From NCBI GenBank assembly GCA_020744425.1, contig JAGMUV010000033.1, forward strand, positions 62,001-126,000: a DNA stretch of 64,000 nt, in the 5' to 3' direction. Source of the DNA: Dactylonectria macrodidyma (taxonomy: Eukaryota > Ascomycota > Sordariomycetes > Hypocreales > Nectriaceae). Below are positions 21,122 to 30,713 of this stretch, one piece after another (the stretch's first letter is position 1; every line of letters begins with the position of its first letter). The notes beneath the pieces were generated by a model. It did not search any database. It was not told where the DNA came from and saw only the letters and a list, made by a program, of their open reading frames with translations. The translations under genes and the position numbers were made by a program.

Positions 21122-24114
21122 GGCGGCCAATACATGGGCGCCCGGGCGCCCAAATAAAATTGCGCGCCCAGGCGCGCCACCCACAAACTGTCCGGCGTCC
21201 CATTGGCCCATGCAACACGCGCTGCAAACTTACAAGCACAGTCTGAAGTTACTATGTCCTCATTTGACAACCGTAAAGCATAATCGGCTACGGTTTGACG
21301 ACAATACACTGATCTACTGAGCCAGCAGTCGAATGCAAGGCTTGCTGCTTCTTGCTGTCTCTTTCAACGCTCTTCCAGATGTCTTTCACACCTCTTCTCT
21401 TGTTTGCCAGCGGATTGTCTCCCATCTCATGGACGACTTGGGCCTCAATGCGTTCATCCTCCGCCTTACTCCAATCCAAATACGCCATCATCTCTTCTTT
21501 CGTCCATTCTCTTGATCCTGTTGAGGTCATATAGCGCTTGGACATCTGCTTGTAGTCCAGACACCACTCATAGCTCTGCTTGTCGTACCTTTGTGGTAAC
21601 CCCATCGCCCTACGATATTGCTGGTTGGTCTTGATGCTGCCGGCGGGCTGCGCTGCGTACCACGCGCTTCTCGCGGCAACATCCTTTCCATATATAGCTT
21701 GTGGCGAGTCGTACCTCGGTGGTGAATGCAGGAGGGGCTCTCGCAAATGGCATGGTTGTTGCACCACAGACTCTCCACCGACGGAGCTTGGCATGGTTCC
21801 TGCCCGACCGTCTGAAACGATAGGGGAGTGGAGGCCTATAGTGGAATCTTGTATAGTAGGCAAAGGCGGGACAAATGGGGTTGGTACAGCGGCGGGAGAG
21901 CGAGAGCGTCGAACAGCTTCCGCAGGGCGTTCTAGTGTAGCTCCGGCCAATGATGGCTCATGGGTCACCGAAACACTTTCAGCAGGATCAGTAAGAGTTG
22001 GAATTGCGACTGGTGTTGCGTCCGGCTGCGGGACTGACTTCGAAGCCGGTGCTGTCGGTGTGAGCAACTCCTGGAGCCTCAGAGGACATGCCCTCGAGGA
22101 CTTTATGTGACCGACTGCGTGACATCTACTGCACGTACGGGGCCCTTTCTTGCCGGACTGGACGATTTCAAATCCAGAGCGTTCTCGTCTGGTGCTCGTT
22201 GTGGGCTGGCTAGTTGCCTGGATACCTTGCCTTGGGACTCTACGTGGCTCCAGTATGGGCCGCGGCCGGTCCACATTCCGTTTCAAGGCCCAATGAGGAT
22301 GAAAATGCTCGAGCAAAAGGCTCTGATTTTCCTCCTCAAGTTTCTTCAACGTGTGGGAACATGGCAGTCCATGTGAGGAAGTGAAAGACTGACTGCAAGG
22401 AGCTTTGAGAGGCGCCAGAAGTAGCTTCCGCTGCTCTTGCACTTTGCGCAGTACCTGGTGTGACACCCAACCCTGCACGGTTTCGAACATCTCTCCCGAG
22501 ACATCTAGAGGCGTCCGGGTCTGTTGAGAGGCTCGTATGTGATTCAGCTCTTTTAGTTGGTTGGTGACCGCGTGGCGCATGACCTGCCAAGAGTCGAAGA
22601 GGTCGAATGTGGATGTCTTGATATATGATTTAATCAACGAGTGGATTCCTTCGGCCCTAGGAGGCAAACGTTAATTAGCTTTCAATATTAATGTAAGCCC
22701 TGGCTGACTACCTCGAAGTGGCCACATTGCCAAAATGCAAGTGCTTATCCACCCATGCTTTAACAATTTTCTCCTTGTGCGGCTCGAGCCAGTATAACTT
22801 AATATACCCAACCGCCCGGGGGCGGCTTTTGGCGTACTTGAGCTCAAACTTGGCCAACCGCTCTTTGAACATCACTTCGGTTGGCGAATCCACAATTGAG
22901 TGCCATAATCCGTAGAATTCGTTCCATGCTTCCTCTGCTTGACCGCTCGATTGGGTACTCTTCAGTATAAAGTCAGGTCGACAGTACTGCAGAACTGCCT
23001 TGTTGACATGCCAGAGGCAAAGCAGTGCCTTGGAGGAAGGGAACCAGGTTGCAGCTGCATTTATCGCAGCGAGGCATCGGTCAGTCAAGGCCACAGAAGG
23101 AAGCTCACGTTGATAGAGTGATTCGAGATGATGAAGTGCCCACGAATAGTCTTCTTCTGATTCACCTGATAGAAAGGCAAATGCGATGCAGAACGAACGC
23201 TGACAAGAATCAACTCCAACCATGTCAAGGAGCGGCATGGCGTGCTTGTTCGTCTTGTAGGTGCAGTCTAACAACAAGACGTCTGGGTTGCATTGGAGGT
23301 AGGCAACCGAGTCTGGATGGGCGAAAAAGATGGCTGTAAGCCGATGATCTGCATCCAGCCTAACTCGACACCAGAATCCCTCTTCGTATAATTGGTCAAC
23401 CAGCGCTTGGATACTGCTTTGCCCTTCGCGTAGATCTCTCCTGGTTGCCGCAATTCGGTTATAGACGTCTTGCTGAGTCGCGAGGCTATCGGAATTGTTA
23501 TGGAGGTAGGTTCTGATATCTCGAGGAGCAGTACCAGCGGTCGTCAGATTTGAAATAATGGCAGCATCTCTCTCGTTAAGCTGGCGATGCGCCGGGTGTG
23601 CAGACGCATCTTCACTCGGTGGGTGATTGTGCTGGGCACACTCCTTGTCTGGTCGATGGCTTAGGACCCATGTACTTCCATCCAGTGACTGTTTGGCCAG
23701 TACTGAGAACTTGCATCCGGTTCTCCGGCTACAAGTGCGGCGTTTTCGTTCGATAGATGTACTCGGTGGCGGCTTATTCCGATCGCATGCAAACACGACT
23801 TTGATTCGACCGTTTGGGGTCTTCGTGGATTTTCCCGTTGTGAATGCATAACCTCGAGGTTTCGCCCAAGAATTGATGGCTGTGAGCAGAGATTCGCGTG
23901 ATTCATATATGCCCTCCGGCGGCAGGGCATCATCAACAAATGTCGTCTGATCCATTGTTTTTCCTGGACCTGAGGTGTTTGTCGCGGTTTAGGTTACAGT
24001 TGCAGAGCGCGTGTTGCGTGTTGCATGGGCCAATGGGACGCCGAGCAGTTTGTGGGTGGCGCGCCCGGGCGCGCAATTTTATTTGGGCGCCCGGGCGCCC
24101 ATGTATTGGCCGCC
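21122..24114 (-). mobile_element. MULE 2 with about 100-bp inverted repeats and 9-bp target duplication
   Basis: Ends are GGCGGCCAATACATGGGCGC and its inverse, with similarity running about 100 bp inward (21122-21223 and about 24005-24114). CTCTCAGAC is present on both sides (21113-21121 and 24115-24123), the 9-bp duplication expected of MULEs. It sits inside the 5' LTR of Copia 1. Length is 2993 bp. It has the same domain order as MULE 1 but unrelated terminal repeats, so it is a separate family. Confidence 0.93.
21288..23955 (-). CDS. MULE 2 transposase, two exons, 870 aa
   Basis: Exons 23955-22712 and 22656-21288 are joined over a 55-bp intron (22657-22711) with GTAGTC donor, a GCTAATTAAC branch region and CCTAG acceptor. 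The junction restores FGNVATSRAEGIHSLIKSY, which is continuous in MULE 1. Domains: FAR1-like DNA binding (YESRESLLTAINSWA, VFACDRNK), MULE catalytic core (VLLLDCTYKTNKHAMPLLD, VALTDRCLAAIN), CCHC knuckle CSRCHAVGHIKSSRAC, a long serine/proline-rich linker, and a C-terminal module SREWTKEEMMAYLDW. With the intron removed the reading frame is fully open, so this is probably an autonomous, recently active element. Confidence 0.9.
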
Positions 24115-24153
24115 CTCTCAGACATATGCAAGTTAAACCTTTTTGCTTCATCA
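24115..24153 (+). repeat. Copia 1 5' LTR, right piece
   Basis: Continues the LTR after MULE 2: ATATGCAAGTTAAACC ... GCTTCATCA. It lacks a 21-base stretch that the 3' LTR has at about 30600, so the two LTRs have diverged. Confidence 0.85.
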
Positions 24154-24167
24154 GGTTATGAGCCCGG
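24154..24167 (+). promoter_or_regulatory. Copia 1 primer-binding site (initiator tRNA-Met half-tRNA type)
   Basis: GGTTATGAGCCCGG directly follows the LTR. Its complement, CCGGGCTCATAACC, matches the anticodon stem-loop of fungal initiator tRNA-Met with one mismatch at most. Copia of Drosophila is known to prime from a 5' half of this tRNA cut in the anticodon loop. The same site is seen in Copia 2 (47577-47590) and Copia 3 (56447-56459). Confidence 0.75.
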
Positions 24168-24833
24168 AGGGCACCATCTTCCTCCAACCGAAAAGCTGAG
24201 TGTTTTCTGTCTTCCGTTCCACCTTTTCTGGACAGCACAAGAAGTCGAAAGACTTCCTTCCACTGCGCATGCACACTTAGCTTACCTGGACCTACCTCCT
24301 CTTTTGGTATTTCGTGGAGTTTGCAAATCAGCTGATGAGACATGTCTAGAAATATCTCGAGAACGAGTCCTTGGCCCCTCTGTCCAATACACCGAATTTT
24401 AACCATCAATCCCAAATCACTGAGGAACTCTCAGACCGCAGTCTGGCTGACGAACTGGCAGACCCAGACCAGCCCTCTCGGTCTGTCAGTCTGAGATTGT
24501 TGAAGCTCCCGGTCAGGCGGTCTGCGCCCACTCAAACCGACACAGACCAAGACCGTCTGAAACGTGGTCTGCCAGATGGTCGAAAGAGCCGAGACTGCTA
24601 TGTGTTTATCCTTCGGATAGTCTCTATCCGGCTCGGATAGCCCCTATCCGTGTTACACTCTTGAATGAGCGACCTGATCTTGACAAATCATACGACCTCG
24701 AGTCAATAAAAAAACTCTTCCAGCAGACATCGCCTAACACAGACAAGATGACTCCCCAAGCCTCGACCTAAAACCTGTCGAAAAGTGTCTGTCCTCTCTA
24801 TACCTTGATCATCAGCCTCTCGGAAAATTCACC
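24168..24833 (+). other. Copia 1 leader with GGTCTG-rich and GGATAG-rich segments
   Basis: No gene. From 24430 to 24590 the words CAGACC/GGTCTG recur as in the 400-bp MITE at 16543. From 24600 to 24655 GGATAG/CTATCC words alternate in both orientations and end in GTGTTACACTC. These look like subterminal arms of one or two small hAT-type elements, but no paired ends or target duplication were found. Confidence 0.4.
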
Positions 24834-26590
24834 ATGTCCCTTTCCAAGGAATCGCTCAACCTTGCTAGCACTTCAAGCGCCATTCCAAAGCTGGAGCAAA
24901 CCAGCCAGTGGCTGACATGGAAGAGAGAAATGCTGGACCTACTAGACATGTGCGGATACGGAGACCTTTTGACCAGGAACGCTCGACCGCCAGAAGAAGG
25001 GAACGACCTCACAACACAGATTGAAACCTGGAGGAGCCGTCAGGATCGAGCATGCGGCGCCATCCGAAGTCGGCTCGGCTACAACGCCCGAGTGTTCACC
25101 ACAGGGATCCTAACGGCACAGGGTATGATCAATCACCTTGAAACCCGTTACCGCCCCGTTGGAAGCGCCATCTTTCAAGAGCTCGACCGGAGATATCAAG
25201 AACTCACTCTTGACTCTTGTGATTCGGTTATGGAATATGCAAACAAGCTTCGTCAAGTTAGGGCTGAACTGTTGGTGTAAAGTCCTTATATATAAAATAT
25301 ATAACTGATAAGAAAATATCTCCTTTAGCTCTTATCAGATAAGACTATAAATAACATATTCAAAATCTCCTGATTTTTAGCTTTATAATGGTATATAATA
25401 TGCCTCAGAAAGCCTATCTTCCTTATACTATAACTACAAAAGACATCTATAATAAGAACCTTCAATAAGGTTAGAGTTCAAGCATCAGACATACGTCTAA
25501 CAGTCTTAAAACTCGGGACACGTCTTACCCGGTTTTACTATGACAAATTGTCCAAATCCCCTGTTAGATTGGACATGTGACTAGACAGCAATCTCTCTAT
25601 AAAGCTGGGGCTTTTCTCTAGCCAGTCCAGAAGGATTATCATCATCAATACATGCATTTCTCAACCAATCACATCAAACCGACTATCTTTCTAATCGTCT
25701 TTTTCTGCTCTTTCTGAATCTCCAATCCCTTTTCTGATTGGTCAATTCCTTGACCCACAATCGCCGAGTTCCACCAATAACCTTCCACTCCTTCCACTCC
25801 TTCCACTGCTGTAGCCTTTACAGTTGGAGATGGATGAAATCTGCCAGATTGGGGAACCACACTTTGTCAACAAGTTCCTCTGCGGGCTTGGACCAGACTA
25901 TGAAGTCTTCCTCACTGCTTTCAATCAGAATCATAACATCCTTCCTATCCGAGATCCAAACAATCGCAACGTCATCCTCAAAGAGGCCGTTACGTTCGAA
26001 ACTGCTATCTTTGCCGCATCTCAAGAAGAGGACAGACAAAGAGGAGCCACTGCAAGGATTGCACATAGAGCCATGGTGGTCCAGGGTACCTCAGGTTGTG
26101 GACACTGTGGAAGAAAAGGACACAAGAAGTCAACTTGCTGGAAACTTCACCCGGAACTCAGAAGAGAGCATGAAAAGACAGCTCACGAGAGACGACAACG
26201 AAAAATGCAGAGACGGGAGAAGGAGAAGGAGAAGGTGGATGATGAATCGGAATCTGCTACGGCTGGGACTCCTGCATACCTCCAACCCGAACAAGCTCGA
26301 CTGGCTCTATGGCAAAATGACTTTCAAGGTCACCTTGGATTAATTGGCTCGTCATTCGGACTCTCTGGATCTCAGGCATCCCCCCAAGCTCGGGCCCTCG
26401 AACGGATCCATGTCTTGGATAGTGGTGCCTCCTCACACATCTTCTGTCGATCTGCGAACTTTACAATTCTTCAAAAATACCAGGGACTCCCGATCAATGG
26501 CATTGCAAACGCAAGAGTTATGCCAGGAGGACGTGGAACCTACTCCCTCCGAGTGCAAGGACCCAAGGGCCACAGAATGTTACTCTCGAT
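24834..26590 (+). pseudogene. Copia 1 gag-protease, split by a solo LTR
   Basis: Gag start MSLSKESLNLAS at 24834 with the copia-type Gag region (WLTWKREMLDLLDMCGYGD, FQELDRRYQELTLDS). The frame is cut at 25276 by a 547-bp solo LTR and resumes at 25823 with EMDEICQIGEPHFVNKFL. A CCHC knuckle CGHCGRKGHKKSTC and the protease motif VLDSGASSHIF follow. Near 26560-26590 the frame shifts by one base into the pol frame. Gag would form the particle and the protease would process the polyprotein; this copy cannot do either unaided. Confidence 0.88.
25276..25822. repeat. 547-bp solo LTR inserted in Copia 1 gag
   Basis: Starts TGTAAAG and ends CTTTACA (perfect 7-bp inverted ends) and is flanked by the 5-bp direct repeat GTTGG at 25271-25275 and 25823-25827. 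It contains no coding sequence. A TATAAAG box lies at about 25599, within CTCTATAAAGCTGG. The first 250 bases are AT-rich with many TA steps. It belongs to a different family from the Copia LTRs in this window. It is the product of LTR-LTR recombination or solo integration. Confidence 0.93.
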
Positions 26591-29500
26591 AGCGCTCTGT
26601 ATGTTCCGGAAGGATACTCGAACCTACTGTCCGTGTCAGCACTGGAGAAGAATGGGGCAGAAGTTCTTTTCCGAAATGGGAAGGCAGTGGTCAGAAACAA
26701 AGGAAAAGTCGTCCTCACTGCAACAAGGATCTCTGGCGTCTATGTGGTCGACGAAGCTGAGGAAGATCACTTTCAAACCGCTTTGGCCTCCTTTTCAGTG
26801 GGAGACCCTCGGCTGCATCTTTGGCACGAACGACTCGCACACTTGGGAGAGAGAAATATTAAGAGACTGATGAAGATGTCTACTGGAATTCGACCAGATG
26901 AGTCTACATCAACCCCATGTGGAGCTTGCGTGCAAGGCAAACTCAAGGAATGCCCCCATGTTCGACCGATCAAGAAAGGGACTTACCCCCTGGAGTGTAT
27001 TCATGCGGACATTGCTGGACCCTTCCCGGAAGTGGGAGTGGACGGGAGCCGGTACTGGGCCTGCTTTATTGATGATTTTACTCAGATGTCCTGGGTATAT
27101 CCAATCAAGGAAAAGTCAGAGTTTGAAGAGTGTTTCCAACACCTACTGAAGCAGTTCGAAAGACCTGAAAGACGATGCCACTTCCTGCATCTTGACCGAG
27201 GAGGAGAAAATCGAAGCCACATCCTGATTGTGTTCTGCCGAGACAGAGGAATTCATCTCTCGTACACAGCGACAGAGCAACACGAGCAAAATGGATTGGC
27301 AGAGGTTCTCAATCGAATCATCATGGAAAAGCTCACGCCCACACTGGTCAAATCCGGGCTTGCTTTGAAGTGGTGGCCATACTTCCTCAAGGCAGTGAAC
27401 CACATCCGAAATCTCTGTCCCACGGCGAGCATCTCCACCACTCCATACCAAGCCTGGTGTGGAGATATTCCTGATCTCAGTCACCTGCGAATCCTTGGCT
27501 CACGAGGATGGGCTCTGCTTCCATCCTCTAAACGAAAGAAGATGCAATCCAGGAGCACTCCCTGTCAGCTTCTAGGCTATCAGGGTAGTACGAACTATTT
27601 CCTTCTTGACGAAAGGGGACGAGTCTTTGTGTCTAACAATGTCGTCTTCTCCGAAAACATCAAAAGTGTCGAACCAACACTCGACAATCTCACGCATCAG
27701 ATGAGTGACCAGAGACCATCGCAACGACGACGGGTAGACAGAGAACAGAACACAGACGTGGAAAATCCTATCATTCTGGAACCGTCACCCCTTCCGATCG
27801 TGTCAGGAAAGGCAGATAGAACCGAGGAGATTGGCCATGGAGAGACGTCCTCGGATGAGTCCTCAGTGGGAGATCCAGGATGGGATCTGGACCAAGAGTC
27901 AACCAGATCGAGTATCCATGTTGCCACAGACGAGCATGAAGTGCCACCGGAAGCAACAGAACGGCACGCAGAGTCTCGGCTGCCCGAAAGATCGACCAGA
28001 GGACAGCTGCCATCGAGATACATACTGGCAAGCACAAACTTCGCCTTCCTCGCAACGATTGCAAGACAACTGTACCTAGTTGCTCGCGACATCGACCAGT
28101 CAGAACCAAAAACCTTCAAGGAAGCCACTCAGGGTCCTCATGGAAGACTCTGGTGGGGAGGACTGAAGGATGAACACGGATCTCTAATCGAGAATGGTGT
28201 CTGGACCCTAGTTACGCTTCCACCAGGACGAAAAGCCCTTCGAGGCAAATGGGTGTTCAAGCTCAAACGAGGGGAAAAAGGGGAGGTTCTGCGGTACAAA
28301 GCCCGCTTTGTCGTGAGAGGATTCGAGCAAAGGGAAGGAATTGACTTCAACGAAACCTTCGCCTCTGTTGTCAAGCCGATGAGCTACAAGATGATATTTG
28401 CCATTGCGGCGGCACTCGACTTAGAACTGGAACAAATGGATGTCAAGACAGCCTTCCTCTACGGCCTCGTAACTGAGGAGATATACGTGGAACAACCCGA
28501 AGGATTCAACGATGGAAGTGGGAGAGTCTGTAAGCTCTTGAGAGCACTATATGGACTGAAACAAGCTCCAAGAGTGTGGTACGAGACCATCTCGACCTTC
28601 CTCGAGACGCTCGGGTTCAAGCCCTTACTGTCAGACATGGGGGTCTTCGTGAAAGGTCACACGTTCATCGCGGTGTATGTGGACGATCTGCTTATTGCTG
28701 GACCCTCCAAGGACGAGATCGTGACGGTCAAGCAAGCTCTGTGCAATAAGTTCAAGATGACAGACCTGGGCCCATGCAAATATTACCTAGGCATGTCCCT
28801 GAGGAGAGACAGGGCGAACCGATCAATTTTCCTGTCGCAGACATCGTACCTGGAGAAAATACTTCGAGACTTTGGAATGAACCAATGCGCCCCTAATGCC
28901 ACACCAGTTGCCACAAGCAAGTTCGGAGAACCAGATCCTAACTATAAGGCAACCGATGAACTCAAGCAGTGGTATGCAAAGGCGATTGGATCCCTGATGT
29001 ACCTCATGCTTGGGACGAGACTAGACATTGCCTTTGCTCTCTCTCTATGCAGCCGGCACCTGGGAAACCCAACCAACGAACATCAGACCGCTGTCAAGCG
29101 TGTTTTTCGATATCTCAAAGGATCGCAAAATCTGGAACTGGTGTACCAAGGAAAGCTGCAACCCCTTCTCGGCTACACCGACTCGGATTGGGCGGGGGAT
29201 CTGGATACTCGAAAGTCAACGTCTGGATACGTGTTCAACCTTGGCACGGGCGCTATTAGCTGGAGCTCGAAGAGGCAAAGGACTGTTGCCCTGTCCTCAT
29301 GTGAAGCAGAATACATGGGGCAAACGGGAGCAGCAAAGGAAGCAGTCTGGTTGCGAAGCCTTCTCCAGGAGCTGTTGAAAGAGTACAGGGAGGTCCCAGA
29401 ACTGAAGACAACTGTGATCTTCGGAGACAACCAAGGAGCGATCGCAATGTCGAAGAATCCCCAGTTCCATGCAAGAACCAAGCATATTGATATTCAGCAT

Positions 29501-29731
29501 CATTACTGCAGAGAGAAGGTCAATGATGGAACCGTTGACTTCCAGTACATTCCAACAGGCAAGCAGGTCGCTGACGGGCTGACGAAGGCCTTGCCGAAGG
29601 ATCGTTTTTTTTTCTATTTCGGGAAGCACTGGGCCTCAAAGAACGACGATTGTGAGAACGTGAAAAGATGGACATCCAAGGGAGACCTACCATGGACAGA
29701 CAGGAGACCCACAGATCCAAGATTGCACTGA
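26590..29731 (+). pseudogene. Copia 1 integrase-reverse transcriptase-RNase H (open pol frame)
   Basis: Pol reading frame of about 1050 codons. In order: pre-integrase HHCC region (LWHERLAHLGERNI ... CGACVQGK), integrase core (HADIAGPF, FIDDFTQMSWVYP, EQHEQNGLAEVLNR), copia RT (LEQMDVKTAFLYG, LLRALYGLKQAPRVW, FIAVYVDDLLIAG) and RNase H (YTDSDWAGDLDTRKSTSGY, VALSSCEAEYMGQT, ARTKHIDIQHHYCREKV). All catalytic acids are in place. The frame is intact but is disconnected from gag by the upstream shift, so the element is defective as it stands. The C-terminal KRWTSKGDLPWT is the origin of the repeat array that follows. Confidence 0.9.
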
Positions 29732-30345
29732 AGCGTGAGGAGGGTGCAAAGATTAGTTGGAGCGGGAGATCTTCCACGAATAGATAAAGATCCATGACCT
29801 CAAGATTGCACTGAGCGTGAAGAATGTGCAAAGATGGACTGAAGTGGGAGACCTACCATGGACAGGAGACCCATGGACCCAAGATTACAAGACCTGCAGA
29901 GATGGGCATAGGTGGGAGATCTTCTGTGGACAGAAAGAAGACCCGTGGGTTCAAGATTGCGCTGGACTAGGAAGAAGATGCGAAGATGAGCTTAAGTGGG
30001 AGATCCTCTATGGATAGAAGAAGACCCATGAGTTCAAGATTGCACTGGACTGGGAAGAGGGTGCACAGATGAACTTGGAGGGAGATCTTCTGCGGACAGA
30101 AGAAGACCTGCGGCCCCAAGATTGCGCTGGATTGAAGAGAATGCGCAAAGATGGGCCTTCGTAGGAGATCTTCTATGGATGGAAGACCCATGGGTTCAAG
30201 ATTGCATCGGACTGAGAAGAATGGTGCAAAGGTGGACCTAGGTGGGAGATCCTCCGCGGATAGAAGACCTGCGGTCCTAAGATTGCAAGACCGTGCAAAG
30301 ATGGGCTTCAGAGGGAGATCTTCTGCGTGTAGAAGAAGACCTACT
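29660..30345 (+). repeat. Degenerate tandem array of about 83-bp units at the 3' end of Copia 1
   Basis: The core GGGAGATCTTCT (variants GGGAGACCTACC, GGGAGATCCTCT) recurs at about 29673, 29764, 29848, 29914, 29998, 30081, 30165, 30246 and 30314, nine times, with spacing mostly 81-92 bp and two shorter steps of 66-68. Each unit also has CAAGATTGC and GAAGACC words. The first unit overlaps the last codons of pol and the array ends before the 3' LTR. Copia 2 and Copia 3 have nothing comparable. Confidence 0.85.
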
Positions 30346-30496
30346 GTCCCAAGATTGCATGAGGCTGTCAAGAATTTCCGAATGCCTGGGTCGAGATGGC
30401 TCTTTCCCTGCAGTTTTCACCCACGAAGGTGTTTTTGGGGTTTTAACGAGACTCGGCAGGCGTGCACATCAAGTCCAACAGCAGCTCGAGTGGGAG
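30346..30496 (+). other. Copia 1 3' noncoding end with polypurine tract
   Basis: Sequence between the repeat array and the 3' LTR. CGAGTGGGAG directly before the LTR start is the likely polypurine tract priming plus-strand synthesis. Confidence 0.55.
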
Positions 30497-30631
30497 TGTT
30501 GAGACCGTATGACTAAGATGGTCCGATCTGCTGGTGGCTGGGATGTGGATACTATGTAAGGAGCTGTGCTCCTCTCAGACATATGCAAGTTAGACCTTTT
30601 TAATATTACCTGCAACCTTTTTGCTTCATCA
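30497..30631 (+). repeat. Copia 1 3' LTR, 135 bp
   Basis: TGTTGAGACC ... GCTTCATCA with TG/CA ends. It matches the two 5' LTR pieces and, more loosely, the Copia 2 LTR. It contains an extra 21-base duplication-like segment at about 30595-30615. It ends 82 bp before the start codon of the next gene. Confidence 0.85.
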
Positions 30632-30713
30632 AAGGAGCCAACCCGGAACGGTCTTGATACTTCATCGGGGTACCATCCTCTCAATCTTTGTTTTTACTGC
30701 GGCCACAAAGACT

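Noticed and set aside
25738..26343. 201-codon ORF overlapping Copia 1 gag
   Set aside because: It is a shadow of gag in another frame and crosses the solo LTR boundary.
29732..30345. Regular repeats with spacers that superficially look like a CRISPR array
   Set aside because: Units are degenerate and homologous over their full length, lie in a retrotransposon, and the host is eukaryotic.
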